DNA of 64,000 bases from Curtobacterium sp. MMLR14_010 (GCF_001865015.1 NZ_MJGV01000023.1:1-64000); one strand, 5' to 3'; numbered from the stretch's first letter, positions 34,711 to 43,938 are shown. A program made the numbers and translations. Notes: generated from the sequence alone by a model not told the origin.

Positions 34711-35390
34711 CCGATCACTGGCTCGCCGACGTCACGGCCGCCCTCGCCGCTGCCGGGGAGCGTCTCGCCGCTGCCGGACTCAGTCCTGGGAGCTCCGGCA
34801 ACGTCAGCGTCGTGCACGAGGGCCGGCTGGCCATGACGGGCACCGGCACGGACCTCGGCGCGCTCCGCTCCGACGACATCGCCGAACTCACCCTCGACGG
34901 CATCCACGTCCGAGGACCACGTCCGTCGAAGGAGGTCGCGATGCACCTCGCGATGTACGTGCGCAACCCGACGCACAGCGCCTGCGTGCACGTCCACTCG
35001 CCCTTCTCCGTCGCCGCGTCCTGCGTCACGCCGTGGTCGGCCGCCAGCGCCGTCCCGCCCATCACCCCGTACTTCGTCATGCGCGTCGGCCAGACACCCC
35101 TGGTGCCGTACCGTGCTCCGGGCGATCCGCAGATCGGTGCGCTCATCCGGGACGAGCCGACACCGTCGCGGGCGGTCCTGTTGGCCAACCACGGCCAGGT
35201 CGTGAGCGGCACGGACATCACCGACGCCCTGGACGCCGCGATCGAACTCGAAGAGGCCTGCCGCATCAGCCTCCTCACCGCGAACCACGAACGCCGTCTC
35301 CTGTCCGACGACGAGGCCGTGGAGCTCGCCGAACGGCACGGGACGTCCTGGACGCCACGAGGTCCCCGGTCGGTCCCGCCGCTACAGTGA
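34707..35390 (+). CDS. Class II aldolase/adducin family protein (OtnC-like)
   Basis: A 227-residue zinc aldolase with SPGSSGNVSV and the metal-binding HVHSP, followed by a later LLANHGQVV His. The catalytic acidic residue is in SKEVAMHLAMY. With the coupled DUF1537 kinase it would cleave or decarboxylate a phosphorylated four-carbon (or branched) acid sugar, giving a triose phosphate such as dihydroxyacetone phosphate. The ATG overlaps the kinase stop (ATGA). Confidence 0.9.
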   Translation: MTDHWLADVTAALAAAGERLAAAGLSPGSSGNVSVVHEGRLAMTGTGTDLGALRSDDIAELTLDGIHVRGPRPSKEVAMHLAMYVRNPTHSACVHVHSPFSVAASCVTPWSAASAVPPITPYFVMRVGQTPLVPYRAPGDPQIGALIRDEPTPSRAVLLANHGQVVSGTDITDALDAAIELEEACRISLLTANHERRLLSDDEAVELAERHGTSWTPRGPRSVPPLQ

Positions 35391-35409
35391 CGGTGTGAGG
35401 GAGGTGTCG

Positions 35410-36222
35410 ATGACTGCACCCGACCCGACGGCTGGGGAACCGCTGATCCCGGAGCAGCGCCGTGACCTCATCGTCCGGCACCTCCGGCAGGACTCGGTCT
35501 TGAGCTACCGCCAGTTGGCAGCACGGCTCGGCGTCAGCCACATGACGGTGCGCCGGGACATCGCGGAACTCGAGGAACAGGGTCGGGTCATCGCCACGCA
35601 GGGCGGCGCGAAGAGCGTCGCCCGGGTCGCCAGCGAGCCGCCGCGGGCCGAGAAGTCCACGACGGACGTCCGTGAGAAGGACGCGATCGCCGCGCGGGCA
35701 GCCGAGCTGGTCCGCGAGTCGATGACCGTCTACCTCGACGCCGGCACCACCATCCAGGCGATGCGTCCCCACCTCGACCACGTCCACGACCTCACGGTCG
35801 TGACCAACGACCTGGTCATCGCGGCCTCGTACGTCGACCACCCGACGATCGAGGTGATCGTCGTCGGTGGACGTCTCGACAAGCAGAACCAGTCCACGGT
35901 CGGCCGTCTCCCACCGATCGTGCTCGCCGAGCTGTCGATCGACATCGCCTTCCTGAGCACCAGCTCATGGGACCTCCGACGCGGGGTCACGATCCCCTCG
36001 GAGTCGAAGGTGGAGACGAAGAAGGCCGCAGCGCGGGCCGCGTCCACCACGGTCCTCGTTGCCACGAGCGCCAAGTACGGCACGTTCGGCCGCTACCGAG
36101 TGCTCGGTCTCGACGAGGTCGGCCTGGTGATCACCGACGACGGGCTCCCCGAGCAGGAAGCGCTCGCAGTGGAACGTGACGGGTCCGTCACCGTGGAGAG
36201 GGTCGCGGTCGCGCCCCACTGA
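35410..36222 (+). CDS. DeoR-family transcriptional regulator
   Basis: A 270-residue DeoR/GlpR-type repressor with LIVRHLRQDSVLSYRQLAARLGVSHMTVRRDIAELEEQGRV as its helix-turn-helix (about residues 20-60; motif LGVSHMTVRRDI) and a sugar-phosphate-isomerase-like sensor domain (VYLDAGTTIQAM, TVVTNDLVIA, VVVGGRLDKQNQ). The ATG at 35410 has GGAGG five bases upstream; a GTG at 35395 is less likely. It is the third gene of the kinase/aldolase operon and is expected to respond to a phosphorylated intermediate. The TTCA repeat array upstream is its likely target. Confidence 0.92.
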   Translation: MTAPDPTAGEPLIPEQRRDLIVRHLRQDSVLSYRQLAARLGVSHMTVRRDIAELEEQGRVIATQGGAKSVARVASEPPRAEKSTTDVREKDAIAARAAELVRESMTVYLDAGTTIQAMRPHLDHVHDLTVVTNDLVIAASYVDHPTIEVIVVGGRLDKQNQSTVGRLPPIVLAELSIDIAFLSTSSWDLRRGVTIPSESKVETKKAAARAASTTVLVATSAKYGTFGRYRVLGLDEVGLVITDDGLPEQEALAVERDGSVTVERVAVAPH

Positions 36223-36268
36223 CGGACGGGAGGCTCGTGGCGGCGCCGCCACGGGCCTCCTGTCCGTC
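36221..36268. terminator. Long conserved hairpin terminator, copy 3
   Basis: It matches copy 1 at nearly every position (arms gacggacgggaggc and gcctcctgtccgtc, inner cgtggcggc and gccgccacg). It separates the convergent deoR and ArsB/NhaD-type genes and overlaps the last bases of deoR. Confidence 0.88.
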
Positions 36269-36280
36269 GTGCGGTCCCCG

Positions 36281-37567
36281 TTACAGGAAGTAGCGGAGCC
36301 AGATGTAGGGGAAGCAGAGCCCGACGGTGACGGCGGTCACGACGATGCCGTACTTCGTGAACTCCCAGAACGAGATGTGGTGACCGTTGCGCTTGGCGAT
36401 GCCGATCATCACGACGTTCGCGCTCGCGCCGACCGCCGTCAGGTTGCCGCCGAGGTCCGCGCCGAGCGCCAGGGCCCACCAGAGCGGACGTGCCTCGGCG
36501 CCGCCGGACTGCACGATGTCGTTCGTGAGCGGCGCGAGGGTCGCGACGAACGGGATGTTGTCGACGATGCCGGAGAAGAGCGCCGAACCGAACAGGAGGA
36601 CGCCGGAGGCGCCGAAGTAGTTCTCCCCGACGGCGCCCTTCGCCGCCTGGCCGATCGTCTCGATGACCCCGAGGTTCACCAGCGACCCGACCATGATGAA
36701 CAACCCGGCGAAGAACAGCAGCGTCTCCCACTCGACGTCGCCGAACACGCGCTTCGGCTCCAGGCGCGCGAGCATGACCAGGAGCCCGGCCCCGAGCAGG
36801 GCGACGATGGCCGGTTCCAGCCCGGTGAACGTGGACGTCACGAAGCCGACGAGCACGAGGCCGACCACGACGAGCGAGCGCACGAGGAGGCCACGGTCCC
36901 GGATCGCCTCCTTCTCGTCGAGGGCCATCACCCGTTCTGCACGTCCGGCGTCGTACGCGAAGGTCGACCGGAACAGGACGCGGCACAGCCCGACCAGGAC
37001 GACGATGAGCACGACGATGATCGGCGCGAGCTGGACGATGAAGTCGTTGAAGCCGATGTCGCCACGACTGCCGATGATCAGGTTCGGCGGGTCGCCGATG
37101 AGGGTCGCGGTGCCGCCGATGTTCGACGCGAACACCTCGGCGAGCAGGAACGGGACGGGCGACTTCCCGAGGCGCTGCGCGACGAGCAGGGAGACCGGGG
37201 CGACCAGGAGGATCGTGGTCACGTTGTCGAGGAACGCTGACAGGACGGCGGTGATCACGATGAGCATCACCATGATGCGGAAGGGCCGGCCCTTCGCCGC
37301 CTTCGCCGACCAGATGGCGAGGTACTCGAAGAGGCCCGTCTGTCGCAGGATCCCGACGATGATCATCATCCCGAGCAGCAGGAACACGACGTTCCAGTCG
37401 ATGCCCGTCTCCTCGGAGAAGAACACCGCGGCGTCGTCGGTCGCCCCGATGAGGACCATGAGTGCCGCACCGCCGAGGGCGACCAGCACCCGCGGCAGCT
37501 TCTCGGTCGCGATGAAGACGTAGGCGGCGACGAAGACCGCGATGGCCAGGACGATCTGGACCGTCAC
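36281..37567 (-). CDS. ArsB/NhaD family (SLC13/ion transporter superfamily) membrane transporter
   Basis: A 428-residue polytopic protein of about 11-12 helices with the family motifs FLLLGMMIIVGILRQTGLFEY, LSAFLDNVTTILLVAPV and GGTATLIGDPPNLIIG in the first half and VDNIPFVATLAPL and ADLGGNLTAVGASANVV in the second. The inverted-repeat arrangement fits Na+/H+ or arsenite-type antiporters. It differs clearly from the arsenite permease in the arsenic island. Its GTG start overlaps the stop of a CBS-domain gene, suggesting regulation by nucleotide or ionic state. Confidence 0.88.
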   Translation of the reverse strand: MTVQIVLAIAVFVAAYVFIATEKLPRVLVALGGAALMVLIGATDDAAVFFSEETGIDWNVVFLLLGMMIIVGILRQTGLFEYLAIWSAKAAKGRPFRIMVMLIVITAVLSAFLDNVTTILLVAPVSLLVAQRLGKSPVPFLLAEVFASNIGGTATLIGDPPNLIIGSRGDIGFNDFIVQLAPIIVVLIVVLVGLCRVLFRSTFAYDAGRAERVMALDEKEAIRDRGLLVRSLVVVGLVLVGFVTSTFTGLEPAIVALLGAGLLVMLARLEPKRVFGDVEWETLLFFAGLFIMVGSLVNLGVIETIGQAAKGAVGENYFGASGVLLFGSALFSGIVDNIPFVATLAPLTNDIVQSGGAEARPLWWALALGADLGGNLTAVGASANVVMIGIAKRNGHHISFWEFTKYGIVVTAVTVGLCFPYIWLRYFL

Positions 37568-38034
37568 GAGCGCGCGTCCCAGCGTCCCACCAGGGCGTCG
37601 AGGAGCCCGGGGAGGGTCACGAACACGGGCTCGTCGCGGGACGGGTCGTGGACGAGCGCCACCTGCGTCCCGGCGTCCACCATCCGAGCGGCCACCTCGA
37701 CCAGCCCGGCGTCGGCCGGCACGACCAGCACCCGGCGCACCGCGACGGAGTCGTCGTCGACGAGGTCGCCGAGGGTGCGGCCCTCCATCCCGAGGCGCAG
37801 GTCCTCGACGCCGTCCGCGCCGAGCGTGTTGGCGAGGGACAGGTCGTCGAGCAGGTACCCGGGGAGCATGTACCGGGTCACGTCGATGCTCGACACCACC
37901 GCGGACGGGTGCCCGTCGTGCTCGGCGATGACGAGCCCCAGGAGGTCCTGGTCGGCGATCAACCGGATCGCGTCGAGGGCCGGGGTCGACCGGTCGACGA
38001 CGACCAGCGGTCCGGCGATGTCAGATGCGTGCAT
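37564..38034 (-). CDS. CBS-domain protein coupled to the antiporter gene
   Basis: A 156-residue soluble protein consisting of two degenerate CBS motifs (DIAGPLVVVDRSTPALDAIRLIADQDLLGLVI and TLGDLVDDDSVAVRRVLVVPADAGLVEVAARM). CBS pairs bind adenine nucleotides and gate transporters or enzymes. The ATG at 38034 is chosen over longer upstream starts because it begins the first CBS motif normally (MHASDIAGPLVVV). The stop overlaps the antiporter GTG start, so the two products are probably functional partners. Confidence 0.8.
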   Translation of the reverse strand: MHASDIAGPLVVVDRSTPALDAIRLIADQDLLGLVIAEHDGHPSAVVSSIDVTRYMLPGYLLDDLSLANTLGADGVEDLRLGMEGRTLGDLVDDDSVAVRRVLVVPADAGLVEVAARMVDAGTQVALVHDPSRDEPVFVTLPGLLDALVGRWDARS

Positions 38035-38191
38035 GGAGTGCTCCGTCCGGGGTGCGCGGGGGTCGCGCGCGGTCTCGGTCGGCGTCGCTCTGCCGACCGG
38101 GCAGACGGCTGCGGCGCGTCCGGCCATCCGTCGATCCAACCAGGGGCGCGCTCTGTCCGTGTCCGGGTGGGACCGCGGGTGCCGTGTTAGG

Positions 38192-38201
38192 TTGTGCACA
38201 A
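38192..38201. promoter_or_regulatory. Palindrome ttgtgcacaa overlapping the doxX-like promoter
   Basis: A perfect 10-bp palindrome lies just after a -10-like taggtt (38188-38193) and 56 bases before the DoxX-like ATG. Its position around the probable transcription start suggests a repressor site, for instance of a MarR- or LacI-type regulator. No such regulator is encoded next to it. Confidence 0.45.
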
Positions 38202-38256
38202 TTCAGTTGGCGCGTTGCCCTCGCTCCATCGTCCGCTCCCCTGGAAGGCAGCTGCC

Positions 38257-38685
38257 ATGTCGTCTCGTCCCCGCACCACCCGCTCGACGAAGCCCCGGAC
38301 CGTGGTGCGCATCCTGCTGGGTGCGGCCATCACCTGGGCCGGGATCAGCCACCTCACCGTCGCCCGGCAGGAGTTCCGTGCGCAGGTCCCCGAGTTCGTG
38401 CCGCTCGACCCCGACGTCACCGTCCTGGCGTCGGGCATCGCGGAGATCTCCCTCGGCGCCGCGCTGGTGCTCCTGGTCCGCCGACAGGCCACGGTCGGGT
38501 GGGTCGCGGCCGTGTTCTTCGCCGCCGTCTTCCCGGGGAACATCGCGCAGTGGATCCACCACCGGGACGGCTTCGGCCTGGACACCGACACCAAGCGGTT
38601 CGTCCGGCTGCTGTTCCAGCCCGTCCTCATCGCCGTCGCGCTCTGGGCGACGAACGCCCTGCGGACCGGACGCCGGAAGCGCTGA
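38257..38685 (+). CDS. DoxX-like small membrane protein
   Basis: A 142-residue protein with four hydrophobic segments and the DoxX-like pattern ILLGAAITWAGISHLTVARQEFRAQVPEFVP, then ASGIAEISLGAALVLLV and FFAAVFPGNIAQWIHHR. DoxX-like proteins are associated with oxidative and thiol stress responses. The ATG at 38257 has ggaagg upstream; longer frames are less likely. It stands alone between the CBS gene and the phosphonate cluster and has its own promoter with a palindromic site. Confidence 0.85.
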   Translation: MSSRPRTTRSTKPRTVVRILLGAAITWAGISHLTVARQEFRAQVPEFVPLDPDVTVLASGIAEISLGAALVLLVRRQATVGWVAAVFFAAVFPGNIAQWIHHRDGFGLDTDTKRFVRLLFQPVLIAVALWATNALRTGRRKR

Positions 38686-38696
38686 CCGCCCGGGAG

Positions 38697-38721
38697 AGTT
38701 GTCTGGATTTCTGGACTGGTT
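38697..38721. promoter_or_regulatory. Putative PhnF operator upstream of phnD
   Basis: The sequence contains agttgtctg, two variable bases and tttctgga. The same two blocks with the same spacing occur in reverse orientation at 43939-43966, upstream of phnG. Nineteen of 25 positions match between the two sites. The shared site links the transporter operon and the lyase operon to one regulator. Confidence 0.78.
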
Positions 38722-38831
38722 CACGGATTCGTCACTGAGCCGGGGGTTGCGCTCCACTTCCCGTCCTTACCGTCACCGTGACACGCATGCGGACCCACCG
38801 CGGCGCGTGCACGACCGGAAGGCCCTCCCCC

Positions 38832-39809
38832 ATGCATCTGTCCCGAAGCACGCGCATCGGCATCGTCGGCTCCGTCCTGACCCTCGCGGTGGTCGCCCTG
38901 ACCGGCTGCTCCGCGAGCAGCAACGCCGCCACCGACGACGGCTCGGCCGCCGCCTCGTCCGGCACCTGGGCCAAGGCGAAGGGCACGCTCGTGTTCGGCG
39001 CCGTCCCCGACCAGGCCGGCTCCGACGCGAACAACAAGCCGCTCGAGGAGTACATCGCCAAGGAGACCGGCTACGAGGTCGAGTACTACCCGACCGCGGA
39101 CTACACGGCGCTCATCGCCGCGGCGGTCGCCGGCAAGGTCGACGTGATGTCCTCCGGCGGGCTGCAGTACGTGCAGGCCACGAACAAGGGCGCCGCGCTC
39201 GCACCGGTCGCCGCGACGCTCAGCTCCCCCGACGTGAAGGACCCCGGGTACTACTCCGAGGCGATCACCAAGGCCGGCTCGTCGGTCACCTCGCTGAAGC
39301 AGGCGAAGGGCAAGACCGTCTGCTTCGTCGACCCGAACTCCACCTCGGGCTTCCTGTTCGGGCTGTACCAGCTGTCCAAGGCCGGGATCGACGTCACGAC
39401 GTCGGGCACGGACGCGAGCGGCAACCCGAAGTTCGACGCGTTCACCGCGTACTTCGCCGGCGCTCACGACAAGTCCGAGCAGGCCGTGGCCTCCGGACAG
39501 TGCGACCTCGGGTTCGCCGAGGACTCGATCGCGGAGCCCGCGGCCAAGAAGGGCGACATCACGGTCCTCGGCAAGCAGTACGTGCCCGGCGGCCCGCTCT
39601 CGATTTCCACGAAGCTGCCGAAGGACGTGCAGACGAAGCTCGCCAGCGTCCTGGCGGGCGCCTCGCCGGAGGCCATCGAGAAGGCCGGGATCACGATGAC
39701 GGACGGCTTCACCGAGGGGTACTTCGGCGCCCAGGCCGAGGACGCGTCGTACTACAAGTCGATCCGCGACCTGTGCTCCACCATCCCGAGCGCCGACTGC
39801 GCGAAGTGA
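38832..39809 (+). CDS. phnD: Phosphonate ABC transporter substrate-binding lipoprotein PhnD
   Basis: A 325-residue lipoprotein: the signal peptide ends in VALTGC with Cys26 as the lipid-modified residue. The mature domain shows the PhnD-type motifs FGAVPDQAG, LEEYIAKETGYEVEYYPTADYTALI, and KTVCFVDPNSTSGFLF, where Ser/Thr residues bind the phosphonate. An internal GYY motif and CSTIPSADCAK tail are also seen. It is followed by phnC after 30 bp. It captures phosphonates (and perhaps phosphite) outside the cell. Confidence 0.93.
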   Translation: MHLSRSTRIGIVGSVLTLAVVALTGCSASSNAATDDGSAAASSGTWAKAKGTLVFGAVPDQAGSDANNKPLEEYIAKETGYEVEYYPTADYTALIAAAVAGKVDVMSSGGLQYVQATNKGAALAPVAATLSSPDVKDPGYYSEAITKAGSSVTSLKQAKGKTVCFVDPNSTSGFLFGLYQLSKAGIDVTTSGTDASGNPKFDAFTAYFAGAHDKSEQAVASGQCDLGFAEDSIAEPAAKKGDITVLGKQYVPGGPLSISTKLPKDVQTKLASVLAGASPEAIEKAGITMTDGFTEGYFGAQAEDASYYKSIRDLCSTIPSADCAK

Positions 39810-39839
39810 CGCGCAGGACCTGGACGAGGGACTGACACC

Positions 39840-40685
39840 ATGCAGCACACGACGACCTCCCCGGTGATCTCGGTGACCGGGGTCACGAAGGACTTCGGCA
39901 CCACGAGGGCCCTCGACGCCGTCGACCTGACCGTCGAGCAGGGGGAGGTCGTCGTGCTGCTGGGGCTGTCCGGCTCCGGCAAGTCGACGCTGCTGCGGCA
40001 CGTCAACGGTCTCGAGTTCCCGACCTCCGGATCCGTCCGGGTGCTCGGCGAGGAGCTGACCACGCTCCGGTCGCGCGACCTGCGGACGATGCGCGGCCGG
40101 GTCGCGATGGTCTTCCAGCAGTTCGAGCTGGTCCCGGCACTGACGGTGCTCGAGAACGTCCTGACCGGATCACTGTCGCGCCTCCGGGGCCCGCGGCTCG
40201 GCACCTGGTCGTACCCGCGGGCCGTCCGGACCGCGGCCCTGACACACCTGGAGCGCGTCGGGCTGCTCGAGAAGGCCTACCAGCGCGCTGACGAGCTCTC
40301 CGGCGGACAGCAGCAGCGCGTCGCGATCGCCCGCGCACTCATGCAGGACCCGGAGGTGCTGCTCGCCGACGAGCCCGTCGCGTCGCTCGACCCCGAGTCG
40401 AGCGCGCAGGTGATGCGGCTCATCCGGGAGATCGCCGCCGACGACGGGCTCACGGTCGTCTGCAGCCTGCACCAGGTCGACATCGCGCTCGGCTGGGGTG
40501 ACCGGATCGTCGGGCTCCGGCACGGCGAGGTCGTCCTCGACCTGCCGACCGCCGGCATCAGCAAGGCCCAGGTGATGGACGTCTACGGCCGCGTGAGCAC
40601 CTCCTCCGCCGAGATGCGGGTCATCGAGACGGAGCTCGCCGACGTCGGCCTGCTCGACGCGGTGCGCGCCGCCGGCGAGCGATGA
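39840..40685 (+). CDS. phnC: Phosphonate ABC transporter ATP-binding protein PhnC
   Basis: A 281-residue ATPase with Walker A GLSGSGKST, Q-loop VFQQFELVPALTVLENVL, signature LSGGQQQRVAIARA, Walker B VLLADEP and H-loop CSLHQVD. The Q-loop context and the LHQV motif are typical of PhnC. Its stop overlaps the ATG of the permease gene (40682). It powers uptake through the double PhnE permease. Confidence 0.93.
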   Translation: MQHTTTSPVISVTGVTKDFGTTRALDAVDLTVEQGEVVVLLGLSGSGKSTLLRHVNGLEFPTSGSVRVLGEELTTLRSRDLRTMRGRVAMVFQQFELVPALTVLENVLTGSLSRLRGPRLGTWSYPRAVRTAALTHLERVGLLEKAYQRADELSGGQQQRVAIARALMQDPEVLLADEPVASLDPESSAQVMRLIREIAADDGLTVVCSLHQVDIALGWGDRIVGLRHGEVVLDLPTAGISKAQVMDVYGRVSTSSAEMRVIETELADVGLLDAVRAAGER

Positions 40686-42406
40686 CGGTCCTCGAGGCGC
40701 CGCGTGTCACCGGCGCCGGTGACGTCGACAGCCGCGCGCCGCGCCGCCCGGTGGCGATCCAGCGGATCGTCGCGGGCGTCGTGGTGCTGGCCATGGTCGC
40801 GTTCGGGGCGTGGTCGCTGTCCGAGCTCGACTTCGGCTGGAGCGCCGTCCCGACGAGCATCGCGAACGCCGCGCGGGTGTTCTCGCAGATGGACCCGATC
40901 AGCTTCCCCGCGCCCGGGGACCTGGTCTACCTCATCGGCCTCACCATCGGCATCGTCATCCTCGGCACCGTCGTCGCCGCGCTGATCTCGGTGCCGGTCG
41001 CCTGGATCGCCGCAGCGAACACGACGCCCGTCGGCTGGTCTCGCTGGGTCGGCCGGGCGATCGGAGCCCTGACCCGTGCGGTGCCGGACGTCGTCATCGC
41101 ACTGGCGTTCTCGCTCACCTTCGCGCTGGGCAGTCCGCTGCCGGGCATCCTGGCGCTCGGGATCCACTCGATCGGGATGATCTCGAAGCTGTTCGCGGAC
41201 GCCGTCGAGCAGATCGACGACGGGCCCCGGCTCGCCGTCAGGGCGGCCGGTGGGTCACGTGCCCAGGAGTTCTGGTCCGGCGTCGTCCCGCAGGTGCTCC
41301 CCGCGTGGATCGCGATCGTCCTGCACCGGTTCGACATCAACCTGCGCGGTTCGGCGATCCTCGGGTACGCCGGGGTCGGCGGGCTCGGGTACGCGATGAA
41401 GATCGCGTTCGGGCAGTTCCCGACGGGCTACGGGCGAGGTCTCGGCATCGCGATCGTCATCTTCGCGCTCTGCGTCGTGCTCGAAGTCGTCTCGTCCACG
41501 ATCCGCCGCAACCTGCTCGGCGCGCAGCCGTCCGGCCGCGGCCTCGGCGACCGCATCGTGCGTCGCGCCACCAGGAACCGACCGGCTCCGACCGGACGCG
41601 TCCCAGGCGGCGTCACCGTGGACTCGATGTCCCGTCGGCCCTGGACGCCGCGTCGGGTGCGGAACACCGTCTGGTCGCTCGCAGCCGTCGCGCTCGTGAT
41701 CGCGAGCTGGTGGATGGCCGGCGTCGACTTCGACGACATCGCGTGGAACCAGGTGGTGCCCACGCTGCAGAGCTTCTGGCCGCCGGACCTCGGCAGCCAC
41801 ACGTTCGGCGAGTTCGCGCAGGCACTGCTCGTGACGGTGCAGGTCGCCTTCGCTGCCGCGCTCCTGTCGCTCGTCCTGTCCCTCGTCATCGGGTCGCTCG
41901 CGGCGCGCAACGTCGCCCCGAACGGTGTCGTCCGGAGCGTGTTCCGGGTCGTGCTCGTCGTGTTCCGCGGTGTCCCCGAGCTCGTGCTGGCGATCTTCCT
42001 GATCATGGTGACGGGGCTCGGGAACCAGGCCGGCGTCGTCGCGCTCGCCTTCGGTGGGATCGGGCTGCTCGGCAAGCTCGTCGCCGACTCCTTCGAGGAG
42101 GTGCCGTCCGGACCGGAGCAGGCGCTCACGGCAGCGGGGGCGACGCGGGGGCAGCGGTACCTCGCCGCCACGCTCCCCCAGGGCCTGCCGTCGTTGGTCG
42201 GCAACTCGCTCTACCTCGTCGACACGAACATCCGCGCGGCGACGCTGCTCGGGATCGTCGGCGGCGGCGGGGTCGGCTTCTACCTGACGAACGCGTCCAC
42301 CGTCCTGACCCTGCACGGTCAGGTGACGACGCTCGTGGCGATGGTGCTCGTCGCCGTGCTCGCGGTCGAGGGACTCGCGGCGTGGATGCGCCGGGTGTAC
42401 CGATGA
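40682..42406 (+). CDS. phnE: Fused tandem PhnE-PhnE phosphonate ABC permease
   Basis: A 574-residue permease containing two complete PhnE modules. Module 1 (about 25-280) has an ATPase-coupling loop in [21 protein letters not shown]; module 2 (about 325-570) has [22 protein letters not shown] hydrophilic linker of roughly 40 residues rich in Arg and Pro joins them. Most bacteria use a PhnE homodimer or two separate genes (phnE1, phnE2), so this is a single-chain heterodimer. There is no internal stop, and the frame is open throughout. It starts within the phnC stop and overlaps the acetyltransferase gene by 4 bp. Confidence 0.92.
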   Translation: MTVLEAPRVTGAGDVDSRAPRRPVAIQRIVAGVVVLAMVAFGAWSLSELDFGWSAVPTSIANAARVFSQMDPISFPAPGDLVYLIGLTIGIVILGTVVAALISVPVAWIAAANTTPVGWSRWVGRAIGALTRAVPDVVIALAFSLTFALGSPLPGILALGIHSIGMISKLFADAVEQIDDGPRLAVRAAGGSRAQEFWSGVVPQVLPAWIAIVLHRFDINLRGSAILGYAGVGGLGYAMKIAFGQFPTGYGRGLGIAIVIFALCVVLEVVSSTIRRNLLGAQPSGRGLGDRIVRRATRNRPAPTGRVPGGVTVDSMSRRPWTPRRVRNTVWSLAAVALVIASWWMAGVDFDDIAWNQVVPTLQSFWPPDLGSHTFGEFAQALLVTVQVAFAAALLSLVLSLVIGSLAARNVAPNGVVRSVFRVVLVVFRGVPELVLAIFLIMVTGLGNQAGVVALAFGGIGLLGKLVADSFEEVPSGPEQALTAAGATRGQRYLAATLPQGLPSLVGNSLYLVDTNIRAATLLGIVGGGGVGFYLTNASTVLTLHGQVTTLVAMVLVAVLAVEGLAAWMRRVYR

Positions 42407-43047
42407 GCGGGCACGGGCTGCCGACGGCCGGAGGACTCCGGCTGACCGAGGAGCCAGCGGTCGGACCCGGCACCGCGATGACCGGCAGCACCCTCGGGCG
42501 CTGGGTCGAGATCGGCGACGACTGCCGCCTCACCGACAGCGACGTGGGCGACTACAGCTACTGCGACCGGCTCTGCGACATCGCGAACACCTCCGTCGGC
42601 CGGTTCGCGAACATCGCCAGCGCCGTGCGGATCGGCGCGACCGACCACCCGCTCGACCGGGCGACCCTGCACCACTTCATGTACCGCAGCAGCCACTACT
42701 GGGACGACGCGCAGGACGACGAGTCGTGGTTCGAGCAGCGCCGGGCACGTCGGACGCGGATCGGACACGACACGTGGATCGGCCACGGCGCCCTGGTCAA
42801 GCCCGAGGTGACCGTGGGCGACGGCGCCGTGGTGGCGTCCGGCGCCGTCGTGACGAAGGACGTGCCCGCGTACGCCGTCGTCGCCGGGGTGCCGGCGCGG
42901 GTCATCCGGCTCCGGCAACCACCGGAGACCGCCGAGCGGCTGCAGCGCCTGGCCTGGTGGGACTGGGACCACGCGACGCTCCGGGCCCGGCTCGGGGACT
43001 TCCGCACCCTGTCGGTCGACGCGTTCCTCGACCGCTACGAGGCGTAG
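42403..43047 (+). CDS. Phosphonate-cluster hexapeptide-repeat acetyltransferase
   Basis: A 214-residue left-handed beta-helix transferase with repeated hexapeptides ([23 protein letters not shown]) and the acetyl-CoA transferase end [20 protein letters not shown], then [26 protein letters not shown]. It belongs to the group of hexapeptide transferases found in C-P lyase loci. It may acetylate aminoalkylphosphonates, as PhnO does with a different fold. Its 3' end overlaps the convergent phnF by 13 bp. Confidence 0.88.
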   Translation: MSGHGLPTAGGLRLTEEPAVGPGTAMTGSTLGRWVEIGDDCRLTDSDVGDYSYCDRLCDIANTSVGRFANIASAVRIGATDHPLDRATLHHFMYRSSHYWDDAQDDESWFEQRRARRTRIGHDTWIGHGALVKPEVTVGDGAVVASGAVVTKDVPAYAVVAGVPARVIRLRQPPETAERLQRLAWWDWDHATLRARLGDFRTLSVDAFLDRYEA

Positions 43048-43826
43048 TCCTCGGCAGCGGGCCCCGCCCCGTCGAGCATGCCCGCACCCGCGTCCGGGTG
43101 CTCGACGTCGAGCTCCACCCGGTCCGCGCGGAAGCGGGTGATCCCGGCCTGGAGCGGCGTGCCGTCGGGCAGGGCGTCGAGGGCGTGCACGACCAGCACC
43201 ACCGTCCCCATCGGCAGCGCCATGTCCGACGACTCGGCGCCGCTCGCGATGCGCGCCCCGACCGTCGTGTGCGCACGGAGGTAGTCCTCGATGCCCACGG
43301 CGCGGAGTGCGGCGGTCATCGACCCGGTGCGGGCGAAGTGCTCGTCGATCCCGGTCACCCGCTCGGCGTCGAACCAGTGCGTCCCGCGGGAGATGGTGAC
43401 GCCGTCGACGGATCGTGCCGACTCCAGCAGCAGCGCGGGTCGGCCCTCGAGCCGGAGCTGCTCGTCGACCTCCGTCGGCGGCACGGGTACCGTCCGGGAC
43501 TCCAGCAGCCGGCCGGACACGGCGGACCCGCGTCGGCCGAGGCTGTCGCTCAGGCGCGTCCGGAGGCCGATCCGGTGCACGATCACGGAGTGCTCGACGA
43601 CGAAGGTGCCGCTGCCACGACGGGAGCGGACCAGGTCCTCGGACGCGAGCGCCGCGACCGCCTGCCGGACGGTGTTGCGGTGGACGCCGAAGCGTTCGGC
43701 GAGTGCCCCCTCGGTCGGCAGCTTGGCCGACGGCAGCAGCGAACCGTCGAAGATCTCGCGGCGGAGCTCGTCGGCGATGAGTCGCCAGGCCGAGTACCCG
43801 CTCGCCGATCGCCCCTGCACCGTCAT
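43035..43826 (-). CDS. phnF: GntR-family (HutC subfamily) regulator, PhnF
   Basis: A 263-residue regulator with a GntR winged helix ([44 protein letters not shown]) and a C-terminal UTRA/chorismate-lyase-like ligand domain ([20 protein letters not shown]). It lies between the transporter operon and phnG, transcribed opposite to both, as phnF often is. A near-palindromic site in its divergent promoter region with phnG recurs upstream of phnD. It should repress phn genes under phosphate-replete conditions or without phosphonate. Confidence 0.9.
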   Translation of the reverse strand: MTVQGRSASGYSAWRLIADELRREIFDGSLLPSAKLPTEGALAERFGVHRNTVRQAVAALASEDLVRSRRGSGTFVVEHSVIVHRIGLRTRLSDSLGRRGSAVSGRLLESRTVPVPPTEVDEQLRLEGRPALLLESARSVDGVTISRGTHWFDAERVTGIDEHFARTGSMTAALRAVGIEDYLRAHTTVGARIASGAESSDMALPMGTVVLVVHALDALPDGTPLQAGITRFRADRVELDVEHPDAGAGMLDGAGPAAEDYAS

Positions 43827-43938
43827 GCGACCGCACTCTACCGTCGGCGGTGAACGGGCCAGTTCCCCGGATGTTCACCCGCTGTCGTGCTGCTCGTCGC
43901 CCCGTGCGGTCGTGCTGCTCGACCGACAGCGCTACGGT

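Noticed and set aside
38704-38831. A small gene before phnD
   Set aside because: The region contains an operator-like site and promoter elements, and its frames lack a ribosome-binding site or coding bias.
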